DNA of 64,000 nucleotides, taken from positions 930,001 through 994,000 of the forward strand of contig CBDCGU010000003.1 in NCBI GenBank assembly GCA_965216945.1, in the 5' to 3' direction. The stretch's first letter is position 1, and each line of letters begins with the position of its first letter. The position numbers and the translations under genes were made by a program. The DNA comes from DATHZQ01 sp965216945. GTDB lineage: Bacteria > Actinomycetota > Acidimicrobiia > Spongiisociales > UBA5794. Under the pieces are notes generated by a model that was not told where the DNA came from, searched no databases, and was given only the letters and a program-made list of their open reading frames with translations. This document shows, in pieces, positions 34,502 through 43,742 of this stretch.

Positions 34502-35472
34502 GAGCCCAGGATCGCCGCCAGATCGTCGGCGAGGAGCTCGAGCGACTCGGCGATGCGAGGGCCGAACGTGAGGAAGTCACCTTCGGGGTACGCCAGGATG
34601 CGCCGGCTCTGCCCGGCCGGGGTCTCGGCGACGCCGGGGATGGCGAGCATCCCGTCGACACCGCCGAGTGCATCGAGTCCCTCGGTGGTCGTGACGATGA
34701 CGTCGGGCGCAGCGGCGATGAGGGATTCGGGTGTCACCGACACCGTGCCGACGACACCGCTGGCGGCGCCGACGTCCCTCCCCCCGACGGCCTCGATCAT
34801 CGGCCGGGTCGTCATCTCCTCACCGAAGAGCAGCATGACGTCTGGACCGCGGCTGTAGACGAAGGCGACGCCCGGGCTTGGGTCCGCACTGCTGATTGTC
34901 TCCAGGACGGAATCGACCTCCTGCCGCACGCGGTCGGCGACCTCGGCCCCGGCCTCAGGCACACCCAGCACCTCACCCATAGAAGCCAGCTTCGCGTACA
35001 GGTCATCGAACGACGTGGGCACCTCCAAGATGACGACCGGCACCCCGGCATCGCGGATCTGCTCGATCGACTCGGGCGGCGAGGTCTGCGTGTCGCCGAT
35101 GACCAATGTCGGTTCCTCGGCAAGCACCCCTTCCGGCGTGAGGAACCTCCCGACGCCCACGATCGGAAGACCGCGGGCGGCCTCCGGCTCGACCGTCGTG
35201 ACGTCGACGGCGACTACCGAATCACCCAATCCGAGTGCAAAGACGATCTCGGTGAGATCGCCGCTCAGCGTAACGATCCGGCTCGTGTCGGTGATGGTGG
35301 AGACGACGCCGTCGGCGCCCTCGAACTCCCAGGCACCGGCGAGCTCCGTATCCGTGGGGGCCACCGCCGATGCGGCCTCGGCCGCCGTCGTCGACGCATC
35401 GCCCGTGACCTGACCATCGCACGCAGTGGCGAGCATCACGAGGGCGAGGACGCCACCGGCGACACGGATCAC
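34498..35472 (-). CDS. hmuT: Haem-binding lipoprotein
   Basis: A 324-residue periplasmic-binding-protein fold lipoprotein. Its signal peptide ends at the lipobox MLATAC. A long Ala/Thr linker precedes the binding domain (SRIVTLSGDLTEIVFALGLG). It has HmuT features: VYSRGPDVMLLFGE in the middle and a single long backbone helix. It probably hands haem to HmuU; the iron ligand is not identified. Its ATG overlaps the preceding lipoprotein stop by 4 bases. Confidence 0.9.
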   Translation of the reverse strand: MIRVAGGVLALVMLATACDGQVTGDASTTAAEAASAVAPTDTELAGAWEFEGADGVVSTITDTSRIVTLSGDLTEIVFALGLGDSVVAVDVTTVEPEAARGLPIVGVGRFLTPEGVLAEEPTLVIGDTQTSPPESIEQIRDAGVPVVILEVPTSFDDLYAKLASMGEVLGVPEAGAEVADRVRQEVDSVLETISSADPSPGVAFVYSRGPDVMLLFGEEMTTRPMIEAVGGRDVGAASGVVGTVSVTPESLIAAAPDVIVTTTEGLDALGGVDGMLAIPGVAETPAGQSRRILAYPEGDFLTFGPRIAESLELLADDLAAILGS

Positions 35473-36038
35473 GGGTCAGGGCAGCCGACACGGGCGGCGT
35501 TCATCAGCCAGCAGAACACGTCGCGGGGCACTTTCCAGCCGTCTGGGGTCAGGATGGCCGTGCCGGTGAGATCCGGGTATGACGGGTTGCCGTTGAACAG
35601 CAGGTCGTAGCCCACCTCGGCCGTGTCGCCCGAGATCGTGACCGAGGTTGCGTTGACGGTGACACCGCCGAAGGTCTCACCCGTCTCGAGGTATGCGGCC
35701 ACCGTCTCCTCGAGCCCTGACGGGTCGTCGATGTACAGCGCCTTCTCCTCATAGCCCGACACGGAGTCGAATGCGATGGAGTACGCCTGCACGACCGCAT
35801 CCACCTCCGGATCCTCCCTGGCGACGATGCCGCCCGGTGTGGCGGTCGTCGTGGTCGTCGTGGGGGCCTCCGTCGTCGTCGCGGCCAGGGTTGTCGTCGG
35901 TGCTTGTGACGTCGGCGAGGCGTCGGTGGTCGCCGGTGCTTCCGTTCCCGTGGTTGCGGCCGCTCCGACGTCATCGCCACCACCGCAGGCGACGACCACC
36001 AGGGCAAGAGCAGCGAGCACGGCCAGCAGACGATTCAT
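35469..36038 (-). CDS. Lipoprotein with Thr-rich linker, heads hmu operon
   Basis: A 189-residue lipoprotein: signal peptide MNRLLAVLAALALVVVAC, then GGGDD and a low-complexity Thr/Ala/Pro linker of about 45 residues. A C-terminal domain of about 110 residues (VDAVVQAYSIAFDSVSGYEE, VTVNATSVTISGDTAEVGYD) resembles NTF2-like or nuclear transport factor folds. Its function is unknown. Coupling to hmuT (ATGA) suggests a role at the cell surface during haem uptake. Confidence 0.78.
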   Translation of the reverse strand: MNRLLAVLAALALVVVACGGGDDVGAAATTGTEAPATTDASPTSQAPTTTLAATTTEAPTTTTTTATPGGIVAREDPEVDAVVQAYSIAFDSVSGYEEKALYIDDPSGLEETVAAYLETGETFGGVTVNATSVTISGDTAEVGYDLLFNGNPSYPDLTGTAILTPDGWKVPRDVFCWLMNAARVGCPDP

Positions 36039-36145
36039 AGGTGCGGGGGGCCTCCTGTGAGCATCGGCGAGCGAGTGTGGCGGTGCCGGGAGCCGACAGC
36101 GAGTCGGTTTTGGGACACCGGGCGGCTGGCTACGCTCGTCCGACC

Positions 36146-36511
36146 ATGCAACGCCCCACCCGCCAGGAACAGGCTCGCGCCATCCTCGAGCTGCGCGCAT
36201 GGAAGCTGGCGTCGCAGGTGCTGGGACGGAGAGCAACCAACGCTGCGGACTTTGCCGACGCCTTCAATCTCGAGCGGATCGACCTCCTCGCCGAGATTCC
36301 CGACGTCGCAGCGCTCATGCGGCTCGGGCGCAACGTCGTCGGACCTCGTGACGGGTTGTACGTGCTCGACGATGGCGGAACCTACCGGGTCTACCTGCAG
36401 GAGAAGGGCGAGACGTATTACGAAACCAGCGGCGACTTCGAGACGGCACGCGATGCCGCCATCGATCGTCTCGTCCAGCTCGGCGGACTCCCGTTCGAGA
36501 TCCCCGGCTGA
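36146..36511 (+). CDS. Hypothetical protein
   Basis: This 121-residue cytoplasmic protein opens with a basic helix (RQEQARAILELRAWKLASQV) and has a strand-rich second half (GLYVLDDGGTYRVYLQEKGE). The final helix (FETARDAAIDRLVQLGG) is like those of small regulatory or toxin-related proteins, but I recognise no family. The ATG at 36146 was chosen because the region before it diverges from the lipoprotein gene. The glutaredoxin gene follows 62 bp later. Confidence 0.7.
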   Translation: MQRPTRQEQARAILELRAWKLASQVLGRRATNAADFADAFNLERIDLLAEIPDVAALMRLGRNVVGPRDGLYVLDDGGTYRVYLQEKGETYYETSGDFETARDAAIDRLVQLGGLPFEIPG

Positions 36512-36573
36512 GCGGGCGGAATACGTCGGGTTGAGGCGGGTTGCAGGCGACGGGTCAACGGTAGGAGACGGCC

Positions 36574-36861
36574 ATGAACAACGAAGTCACGGTGTACAGC
36601 ACATCGTGGTGCCCCGAATGCCGCGCCGCCAAGCGCTTTCTCGATGCCAAGCGGGTGCCGTACCGGGAGATCGACATCGAGAAGGAGTTCGCCAAGCCCC
36701 GGGAACGGCTGATGGGAATCACCGGCCGTCGCTCCGTGCCTCAGATCGTCGTCGGCGAGACCCACGTGGGCGGCTTCGACGATCTGTACGCATTGGAGCA
36801 CGACGGAGTGCTCGACGGTTTGCTCGAGCTGGAGGGGATCGCCCCGGCTGAGGACTCGTAG
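36574..36861 (+). CDS. Glutaredoxin-like protein
   Basis: A 95-residue thioredoxin-fold protein with the redox motif CPEC at residues 13-16 (YSTSWCPECRAAKRFL). It has the cis-Pro region RRSVPQIVVGETHVGGFDDL with the GG(F)DD glutathione/mycothiol-site feature. In actinobacteria such proteins often act as mycoredoxins (CxxC). A GGTAGGAGACGGCC stretch precedes the ATG. It probably reduces mixed disulfides in the cytoplasm. Confidence 0.9.
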   Translation: MNNEVTVYSTSWCPECRAAKRFLDAKRVPYREIDIEKEFAKPRERLMGITGRRSVPQIVVGETHVGGFDDLYALEHDGVLDGLLELEGIAPAEDS

Positions 36862-36920
36862 ACGACCGACCGTCGGTGGCGCCTCCGCCGGAACTGGGGA
36901 GCTCCGCCCCCGGCGTCCAT

Positions 36921-37547
36921 TCACATCCGGTGGTCGTCCGACTCCCACGACAGGTAGTTGGCCACCGAGACGACCCCGTCGACACGACGAATCAGCTCCT
37001 CCGCCAACCGTGCCTCGGTGCGCAGCGCAACACTTCCCTCCATGCGCACCTCACCGTTCTTCACCTCGAGCTCGACGCCGCGCACGACGTATTCGTACAG
37101 CGCGTCGGCGATCTCCTCCCGGATCTCGTCATCGGATCGTGCGTAGCTCTTCATGACGTCGGCGCGGCTGACGATGCCGATGAGATTGCCGGATTCCCCG
37201 ACGACGGGCAGCCGCTTGACCCCGGCGTCGATCATGACTCGCGCCGCATCACGGACCCGCCGGTCGGGGGCGATCGTCACGGGATTGGGCGTCATGAGAT
37301 CGCCAACCAGGGAGGTTGGCTCTGGTGACTTCGAGTGGCCGAACAGGATGTCCGTCCACCTGCGCCGGCCCTGACCCGTGCTCAATGTGAGGAAATCCGA
37401 CTGGGTCAGGACGCCGACGAGGCGCCCGGCCGCGACAACGGGAAGCCCACTCACGTGGTGCTCCGACATCAGCTCGGCGGCCCGGTGCAGCGAGTCGTCG
37501 GGCTCGACCGTCACGAGATTGCGGGACATCACCTCATCGACACGCAT
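36921..37547 (-). CDS. CBS-pair and BON domain protein
   Basis: A 208-residue protein. Two CBS domains (VDEVMSRNLVTVEPDDSLHR and VGDLMTPNPVTIAPDRRVRD, each with a GLPVV or RLPVV core) are followed by a BON domain (ALYEYVVRGVELEVKNGEVR, RRVDGVVSVANYL). CBS pairs bind adenosyl ligands; BON domains bind membranes or lipids. Such proteins are common stress-linked regulators in actinobacteria (Hrp1-like with BON). The ATG at 37547 was preferred to one ten codons up. Confidence 0.9.
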   Translation of the reverse strand: MRVDEVMSRNLVTVEPDDSLHRAAELMSEHHVSGLPVVAAGRLVGVLTQSDFLTLSTGQGRRRWTDILFGHSKSPEPTSLVGDLMTPNPVTIAPDRRVRDAARVMIDAGVKRLPVVGESGNLIGIVSRADVMKSYARSDDEIREEIADALYEYVVRGVELEVKNGEVRMEGSVALRTEARLAEELIRRVDGVVSVANYLSWESDDHRM

Positions 37548-37640
37548 ACAGCCAGCTCCTCTTGCGGATATCCCCATGATCGGGGGCCATGGACGGAGAC
37601 CCTACCGGCGAAGGTCCCACCCGGTGCGGGTCCTCCCCCG

Positions 37641-38201
37641 TCACTTCAGCAGCCGCACCGCGTCGCCGATCCGGATCGAGGCCGGCGTGCGGATTCGTGC
37701 GGCATCGATGATGAAGCCCCTCGTGCCGCCGTCGAGAAAGTCGAGGTCGTCCCTCACGTCGTCGCGACCCGCCCGCTGCGGGAGATCCAACAGGAACGAC
37801 GTGAACTCGAGGCACGGAGCAGCCGGTTTGGCCGAGGGGAATTCGACGACGCTGTCCCTACCGATCGCAACGCCTCCGGCGAGCTCGTCCTGCTCCCAAC
37901 GGCGGTCCGCCTCGACGATGATGTTCTCGCCTGCGATGCCGACCGGAGCGTCGCCGTAGCGGGCCTGCATCTCCTGGTAGTGGCTGGAGAACCCCATCGA
38001 GACACCGCGCAATCCGCGGCCCCGGGCGTTGGGATGGTTGGCGTGGTGGGTGTCGAGGACCCAGCCCAGATCGGTGCGACCGATCACTCCGAGGGCATCG
38101 ACGAGGATCTCCTCGACCTCCAGCAGTGGCCCCGGGTCGTACACGGAATCCCGCTTGAGGGGCTCTCGCTGGATCTGAAGACGCATGACGTGGCCGATCA
38201 C
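37641..38201 (-). CDS. MOSC-like domain protein
   Basis: A 186-residue protein with the MOSC-type signature GIAGENIIVEADRR (the GEN motif) and a long strand-rich body. MOSC domains occur in sulfurases and molybdenum-related reductases; the catalytic Cys here is not certain (LLRAS/APCLEF region). The start could be ATG 38201 or ATG 38186 (MRLQIQREP). It lies between the CBS-BON gene and a repeat-bearing gap. Role unknown. Confidence 0.65.
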   Translation of the reverse strand: MIGHVMRLQIQREPLKRDSVYDPGPLLEVEEILVDALGVIGRTDLGWVLDTHHANHPNARGRGLRGVSMGFSSHYQEMQARYGDAPVGIAGENIIVEADRRWEQDELAGGVAIGRDSVVEFPSAKPAAPCLEFTSFLLDLPQRAGRDDVRDDLDFLDGGTRGFIIDAARIRTPASIRIGDAVRLLK

Positions 38202-38283
38202 GGCGGCGATGATAGGGACGAGGACGCCACTGCGTGACGCAGGAGCACGATCAGGCTCAGAGGGTGCACCGGGAGAGTGCGCC

Positions 38284-38345
38284 CCGGCAAGCTCGGGCTG
38301 GGGTCCTCAGGTCGCACGCGATGAGCCGCAGAGCGAACAGTCACC
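38284..38345. repeat. Dispersed intergenic repeat related to 11329 tandem unit
   Basis: In the 173-bp gap between two minus-strand genes, GGGCTGGGG followed by TCCTCAGG and then CGATGAGCC and GCGAA match, in the same order and spacing, the second half of the repeat unit at 11375-11420. The similarity covers about 50 bp with mismatches. No gene lies in this gap. Confidence 0.5.
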
Positions 38346-38374
38346 GACCTGCGGTTCCGAGCGAGCACCCGCTC

Positions 38375-39223
38375 TCAGGCCAGCCGCTCCTTCACGACAT
38401 CGTTGAGGATGTCGGGCCGATCGGTGACGATGCCGTCGACCCCGAGATCGAGGAGCCGTCGCATCTCCGCTGCGTCGTTGACCGTCCACGCATGCACGTG
38501 AGCCCCCGCGGCGTGGGCGGCGAGGATGAAGCGGCGATCGATCCTGGCGACCCGTGATCGGTACGGGAGCTGATACGCCGCAACCGGATGGGGCCCCCGG
38601 TGACCCACCCGCGACGCCACCCACGCCTGGGCGGCCACCCGCGGGCCGGCCGACGTGGCGACACCTCCGCCGGTGATCCGCCGGAACCTGGCGATGCGCC
38701 GGTCGTGGAACGATCCCACCAGCGTGGAATCCTGCCGACCTGCCTCCACGATGACCTCCGCCACCGCCCACTCGATGCCCGACGCCTTCAGATCGATGTT
38801 GAAATGCACCGCCGGCCAGGTCTTCAGAACCTCGTCGAGCCGGGGGATTCGCACTCCGACACCACGCTGTGGATGATCCTCCTCGGGTTTGAAACCCCAC
38901 CCGGCGTCCAGGTGCTTCAGCTCCTCCCACCGCCAATCGGCGATGGCGCCGGTGCCGTTGGTCGTCCGATCGAGCGTGGCGTCGTGGAAGACGACAACCA
39001 CACCGTCACGGGTCATACGCACATCGGTCTCGATGTACCGGTACCCCAGATCGACAGCGCCGGAGAAGGCCGTCAGGGTGTTCTCCGGCCACAGGTCGCG
39101 TGAGCCTCGATGGGCCATCCGAATGGGATGCTCGAGGGAGAGATAAGGCCACGATGCCATGGCCTTGAGTCTGCCATAGCCACGTCGCATCCATCCGAGC
39201 ACGGCGTCCCAGCTCTCTGCCAT
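38375..39223 (-). CDS. Glycerophosphodiester phosphodiesterase
   Basis: A GDPD-family TIM-barrel enzyme of about 282 residues that splits glycerophosphodiesters to glycerol-3-phosphate. Family markers are RMAHRGSRDLWPENTLTAF, ETDVRMTRDGVVVVFHDATL with the catalytic His, and HAWTVNDAAEMRRLLDLGVD. No signal peptide is evident. The start at 39223 (MAESWDAV) is chosen; an earlier ATG at 39325 would run into the divergent YciI promoter. It may recycle phospholipid head groups. Confidence 0.9.
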   Translation of the reverse strand: MAESWDAVLGWMRRGYGRLKAMASWPYLSLEHPIRMAHRGSRDLWPENTLTAFSGAVDLGYRYIETDVRMTRDGVVVVFHDATLDRTTNGTGAIADWRWEELKHLDAGWGFKPEEDHPQRGVGVRIPRLDEVLKTWPAVHFNIDLKASGIEWAVAEVIVEAGRQDSTLVGSFHDRRIARFRRITGGGVATSAGPRVAAQAWVASRVGHRGPHPVAAYQLPYRSRVARIDRRFILAAHAAGAHVHAWTVNDAAEMRRLLDLGVDGIVTDRPDILNDVVKERLA

Positions 39224-39312
39224 TTCCTCGCAGACTGTCGAAGGCTCGACGATGCGCCCGTCGTCCCTCCGACCGGCGACAATCTGGACGCCAAACAACG
39301 AATGGAGACACC

Positions 39313-39690
39313 GTGTATTTCGCATTGCTCATACGAGCCGACGGCGAGCAGATGGCTCACCAGCCCTCCTCGGTGCTCGCCGATATCGAAGCCCGCGTGG
39401 AAGCGTTCGACGCCCTCATCACCGCCGAGCAACGCAATGCCGGCAGCCTACGCCTCGGCAACACCGGGGTGCGCGTCCTGCGCATGCGTAACGGACGGCC
39501 GTTTCTCACGGACGGGCCATTCGCCGAGTCCAAAGAGCAGCTCGGCGGCATCTATCTCATCGAGGCCGATGACATCGACCACGCCTCAACGCTCGCAGAA
39601 GAGCTCGTGATGGGCTTCGGCAGCATCGAGATACGCCCGCTGATCGGCATCGATCTCCGCGGGGAGTTGCAGGTACAGCCAGGCGACTAA
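39313..39690 (+). CDS. YciI/DGPF-domain protein
   Basis: A 125-residue protein of the YCII-related (DGPF) family: FALLIRADGEQMA at the start, VRVLRMRNGRPFLTDGPFAE and LGGIYLIEADD in the middle. The DGPF motif, which names the family, is present as DGPFAESKEQLGG. Relatives often neighbour ECF sigma factors, but none is here. The start is GTG (39313). Function is unknown. Confidence 0.88.
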   Translation: MYFALLIRADGEQMAHQPSSVLADIEARVEAFDALITAEQRNAGSLRLGNTGVRVLRMRNGRPFLTDGPFAESKEQLGGIYLIEADDIDHASTLAEELVMGFGSIEIRPLIGIDLRGELQVQPGD

Positions 39691-39808
39691 TCGGCTGGCA
39701 CTCGGGTCAGACGCTCGTGTTCCTGACAGGTGTGCTCAACGACGGCTGCGAGTTCTCGGCGGTCGATGCGGTGAGCATTGTCGAGTAGGCGAGGCAGGAA
39801 GCACGAAC

Positions 39809-39847
39809 GGGCGCGACACGACCTCACGAGGAGGTGGTGTCGCGCCC
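39809..39847. terminator. Strong bidirectional hairpin
   Basis: GGGCGCGACAC (39809-39819) pairs with GTGTCGCGCCC (39837-39847), and inner ACCTC (39821-39825) pairs with GAGGT (39831-39835). It lies between the convergent YciI and HNH genes and can stop transcription from both sides. Confidence 0.75.
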
Positions 39848-39882
39848 AGCTGTGTTCTGACTGCCCATGTTCCGGTTCGATC

Positions 39883-41010
39883 TCAGGTGGTCGCCGCAAC
39901 TGGTGGCGCCCGCTCGGTGAGGGGTGGGAGGAAGCGGCGGCGTTGGGGTGGGGAGTGGGGGTCGATGGTGTGGCCGCGGCCGTGGATGACGATGTGGTGG
40001 TGGTACCAGCACAGGGTGGTGAGGTTGTCGGGGTCGGTGCGGCCGCCTTGGGACCAGGGGGTGATGTGGTGGGGTTGGAGCCGGTAGCGGGATTGGCAGC
40101 CGTCTGCGGTGCAGCCGTCGTCGCGGTGCAAAACGTAGCGACGCAGTTTGGGTGGGATGACCCTTGTGGTGCGACCGCGGGCGAGGGGGGTGCCGTCTGC
40201 GGCGGTGCCGATGGTTTCGACGGCACCGTCACAGAGGATGCGCTGAATGGTGTGGATGCCGACACGGGGCCCGGATTCGATCCTGGCGTCCACCAGGTCA
40301 GCGTCGGCGCTCCTGGTCGTGGAGGTGTCGACGAAGACCGTCAGCAACGGAGTCTGCGATGGGGTATCGGCGCCGGGGTTGCCGTCGAGGGCGTCGTGGC
40401 AGATGGCAGTGAGGGCGTCGGCGCGGCGTTGCGGAGCCGTCGTGCGTTCACACCGCTGGTCCTGTGGAAACGAATCGGCGCGTTGGGTGATGGCCTTTTC
40501 GATGAGCCGCCAGTCGTAGCCGGCGAACTCGCCATACAACCGTCCCATGGCTTGATCCAGTGAGGACTGCATCACCAGATGCCGCCGCTCGAACGCCTCT
40601 CGTTCGTCAACGGGGGTGAACCTGCGGTGCCTCGACGCCAAGCGGCGGACGCCGGCGATGTCGAACCCCGCCGAACGCTGCAAGGTTTCGCTGGTGGCCC
40701 CGGTTGAGGCGAGACGGGCCGTCACCGCACAGCGGGCGAAGGACTGGTCACCTTGGGCGAGGGGGACCCGCAGTTCGGGTCGATCGGCGGTGGTACGAGT
40801 CGCACGCACCAACCGGCGAGCGGTTTCCACGTCGAGGTCGGCTCTGGCGGCCACCCACTCAGCCAGGTTGCGGGACCCGTCGAGACGGGCGACCTGAGCC
40901 ACATCGAGCCGGTCCAACAACGCCATCTGCATCGCCCGCAACCGACCGATCCGCTGCTCAGCCTCGACCAGCGTCCGCTCCAATTGATCGACAGTCCATT
41001 CCTTGAACAT
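39883..41010 (-). CDS. 13E12-type HNH endonuclease-like protein (DUF222)
   Basis: A 375-residue protein of the mycobacterial 13E12 repeat type: a helical DUF222 region (QMALLDRLDVAQVARLDGSR, ARADLDVETARRLVRATRTT) and a C-terminal HNH nuclease (CTADGCQSRYRLQPHHITPW, LTTLCWYHHHIVIHGRG) with the Cys pairs and His residues of the metal site. These genes are scattered in actinobacterial genomes and often treated as repetitive mobile genes; their role is unsettled. It sits 0.3 kb from two insertion sequences. Confidence 0.9.
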   Translation of the reverse strand: MFKEWTVDQLERTLVEAEQRIGRLRAMQMALLDRLDVAQVARLDGSRNLAEWVAARADLDVETARRLVRATRTTADRPELRVPLAQGDQSFARCAVTARLASTGATSETLQRSAGFDIAGVRRLASRHRRFTPVDEREAFERRHLVMQSSLDQAMGRLYGEFAGYDWRLIEKAITQRADSFPQDQRCERTTAPQRRADALTAICHDALDGNPGADTPSQTPLLTVFVDTSTTRSADADLVDARIESGPRVGIHTIQRILCDGAVETIGTAADGTPLARGRTTRVIPPKLRRYVLHRDDGCTADGCQSRYRLQPHHITPWSQGGRTDPDNLTTLCWYHHHIVIHGRGHTIDPHSPPQRRRFLPPLTERAPPVAATT

Positions 41011-41301
41011 GCAGCCATTGTCTCAAGAGGGTGCGACAAAACCGGTGTGCAGCGAGGCCTTCGCAACGAAGCGGGGCCGCAACCCAAGAACTCGAACAGT
41101 GACCGAAGGTCTGATCCACCGGCCTGTTCGAAGTGCCACTGTCCGCAGCCTTCTTGGAGTTCTTGGCGTGCCTCTCGTTCAGGCTCTTGCTCGCAGTCTT
41201 CTTCGAGGATCGGTCGCCCTGCCCCTGTCGTTGCTTGCCACCGGGATCCGCCTGCCTCGCCCATCACTGTTGGGGGTGAGTAACCACAGTTTCATACGTG
41301 T

Positions 41302-42230
41302 CTAGGTGTGTTGTCTCGCGAGGTTGTGGATGCGGGTGATGGGTGGGCCGCCGATGGCGGTGTGGTGCCGGTGATGGTTGTAGAGATGGACGAACCGGTC
41401 AATGGCTCGGCGGCGAGCTGGCTCTGACCGGTAGATGCGGGCGTAGGCGCATTCGTCCATGAGGGTGCGGATGAACCGCTCGATGCTTTCCCGTTGGTTT
41501 GCGGCCGATACGGTCGAGTGAAGCGATGCGCAATCGCCCGCTTGGCGAGGACGTCGGCGACGAGGCGGCTCCGTTGTCGGTCATAACGGCGTCGACGACG
41601 GCGCCTCGCTCCCAGAACCACTCGATCGCCCGCTCCAAGAACCCTGCGGTCGTGTCAGCGGTCTCGTCGTTGTGGGCTTCGACGTAGGCGAGGCGGCTGT
41701 GGTCGTCGACGCCGACATGCAGGTAGGTGTAGCCGACCCGTCGTGGTTTGACGTTGCCTCGGCCGTGGGCCCACCAGCCGCCACCGGGTGGGATCTTGCC
41801 GATCTTCTTGACATCGACGTGCACCAGCTCACCAGGGTGGTCCTTTTCGTAGCGGCGGATCACCCGCCGGGTGGATCGGTCCATCCAACGGAGCCGATTC
41901 AGGCCGTAACGGACCAAGACCCGGTGCACCGTCGACCGCCGGAACCCCACAGATCTACCCGATACGAGCCGGGCCCAACTTCCGAGCCCGCCGCAGCTTG
42001 ATGATCCGTTCCTCAACCCGAGCCGGCGTCCGGTTAGGTGACCGGTGCGGCCGCGACGACCGATCCCGGAGCCCTGCCAGACCCTCGGTGCGGTACCGGC
42101 GCCACCACCGATACGCCGTCGACCTCGAGATCCCCATCTCGGCCGCCACATACGCTGCCGGGCGACCAGCAGCGATCCGTTCCACCAGAATCCGGCGGCC
42201 TTCGGGGGTGAGGCGAGCGTTAGCGTGCAC
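41302..42230 (-). pseudogene. IS481-family transposase, three frameshifts
   Basis: The reading starts from GTG at 42230 with an HTH (RLTPEGRRILVERIAAGRPA, MGISRSTAYRWWRRY). It shifts frame after LGPARIG near 41957, resumes at STVHRVLVRYGLNRL with the DDE residues (HVDVKK, GVDDHSRLAY, VMTDNGA). It shifts again at about 41570 (ADVLAKRAIAHRFTRPYRP) and a third time at NGK near 41507, ending IERFIRTLMDEC to the TAG. Three separate shifts mean a dead gene. IS481 proteins normally use one frame. Confidence 0.88.
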
Positions 42231-42327
42231 GGCGAGCCTCCTTCGGTCGGTGTGATGCGTGCAAACACCACACAACCAGGGAGGCTCACCTCATACCGTC
42301 AACAACCTCCATGGACAGAACATCTAG
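41302..42327 (-). mobile_element. IS481-type insertion sequence, decayed
   Basis: An element of about 1.03 kb. The tentative ends share an imperfect inverted repeat that reads CTAG(G/A)TGT at the very tip and GAGGTTGT about 20 bases inward, at 41302-41335 and, reversed, 42295-42327. The transposase inside is broken by frameshifts. The 107 bp to the next element and the 291 bp on the left hold no gene I can support. I found no target duplication. Confidence 0.6.
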
Positions 42328-42437
42328 GGATAGCCGGGCGATCCGGCCGTCGCACTCGGATTCGGACGCTTGACGAGCGTGGTGGATCGACTCGAGCAGC
42401 AGCGAGCATCGTGCGGTCACCATCGCTGTAATGGGGC

Positions 42438-43742
42438 TCATCGGATCGTGGCGGGGGTGAGGGTGTCGAGGAGCGCCCAGTTGGGCTTGCCCGCGTAGAG
42501 CAGGGCGCGGATGCGGTAGTTGCGGACTCGGCGGAACCCGAACCCGATCCGCTTGATCCGTTTCACCAGGTTGTTGATCGCCTCGGTGGGCCCGTTCGAT
42601 AGCCGAACGCGGTGCCAGTTGGTGATCTGGGTGTGCCAGCGTTTCACGGTGCGCCCCAGTTGATGGATCTCGGGAGGGCACGAGTCATCTTGGAGGTCGT
42701 TGCCGAGCCGGTCGACGAACTCGACAGCCAGGGCATGATCATCGATCTCGTAGATCGACCGTACGACTTCCTTGGCGTGCCATGCGGTACGGACCTCCCC
42801 GTGGGGATCCCCGGCGTCGAGCAGACCCAACAGTCTGGTGCGTCCCCGGTCGTCGAGTCGCTCGTCGGCCTTGGTCAGCAGGCGGCGGACCCGATACAAC
42901 GGGTCGTCCTTGCGGCCTCGATGACCCAGGGTCTGGTTCTGGACTCTGCGCCGGACCTCATCGAGGCGCTGGTTCGCCAACCTCACGAGATGGAACGGAT
43001 CAGCGATCTGCCAGACATGGGGCAGCATCACATCGAAGGTCGCCCGGTACGGCCCTGACAGGTCCAACACGCCGTAACGAACCTGTGCACGCCACGTCTC
43101 GGGTTGCTGGTTCAGCCACGCGGTGGGGCCGGCTGCGGTGCGGCCCTCAACGACATCGAGGAGCTGTGAAGCGCCAACATCAACGATCGACCTGCACCAC
43201 GCCTGGCTGCGCCATCGCCCGGTGCGATTGAACAGGGTCTCATCGAGCCCGAGACCAGTCACCTGATCGAACCGTGTCGCATCGGCAGCGAGCAGCGCCT
43301 CACCCCACTCGATGACCGTGTCGTTGACCGTGTGCCAATCACATACCAGATCCCGGGCGACCTCATCGACGGTGCGGCCGTGCTCACCGACCTGGCGGGT
43401 CGCCCACCGCGCCGCCCGGGTCGTCACCTGCCGATCCGGCACCGCAATCTCGTCGTTGGTCTCCGTCCACGAACCAGTCGAGCACTCCGGGGTGAGACAC
43501 CTGAAGCGGCGCTTGATCCACCGCAACCGTGCCGGCCGTCCAAACACCACCAGATCGACATGATCCACCGGGTCACGATCCTTCAGATCACCCCGCACCC
43601 CGCACCCTCCGCACACCGGGACCGCCCGGCGCGTCTCGATGACCACGATCAACGGTGCGCCAGGCTCGTCAATCACGCCGAGCACAGCCACGTCGGGCAA
43701 ACCAACCAGCAGCTCGCAGATGCGGATAGGGTCACGTTCCAC
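42438..43742 (-). CDS. ISL3-family transposase
   Basis: A full-length 434-residue ISL3-type enzyme. An N-terminal zinc finger (CGGCGVRGDLKDR, RFRCLTPEC) and HTH precede the DDE core: GLGLDETLFNRTG, VLDLSGPYRATFD and the C-terminal region LSNGPTEAINNLVKRIKRIG with the catalytic Glu. Codons run without interruption, so it may be active. The start is GTG at 43742, directly after a long hairpin that would hinder transcription or translation from outside. Confidence 0.93.
   Translation of the reverse strand: MERDPIRICELLVGLPDVAVLGVIDEPGAPLIVVIETRRAVPVCGGCGVRGDLKDRDPVDHVDLVVFGRPARLRWIKRRFRCLTPECSTGSWTETNDEIAVPDRQVTTRAARWATRQVGEHGRTVDEVARDLVCDWHTVNDTVIEWGEALLAADATRFDQVTGLGLDETLFNRTGRWRSQAWCRSIVDVGASQLLDVVEGRTAAGPTAWLNQQPETWRAQVRYGVLDLSGPYRATFDVMLPHVWQIADPFHLVRLANQRLDEVRRRVQNQTLGHRGRKDDPLYRVRRLLTKADERLDDRGRTRLLGLLDAGDPHGEVRTAWHAKEVVRSIYEIDDHALAVEFVDRLGNDLQDDSCPPEIHQLGRTVKRWHTQITNWHRVRLSNGPTEAINNLVKRIKRIGFGFRRVRNYRIRALLYAGKPNWALLDTLTPATIR

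Noticed and set aside
39883..41010. HNH protein as a homing endonuclease or defence gene
   Set aside because: It is a plain 13E12/DUF222 protein; no intron, intein or defence partner is next to it.
41011..41301. Possible gene fragment between the HNH gene and the IS481-type element
   Set aside because: Frames on both strands are open but show no domain and no start site tied to a ribosome site; I leave it as noncoding.
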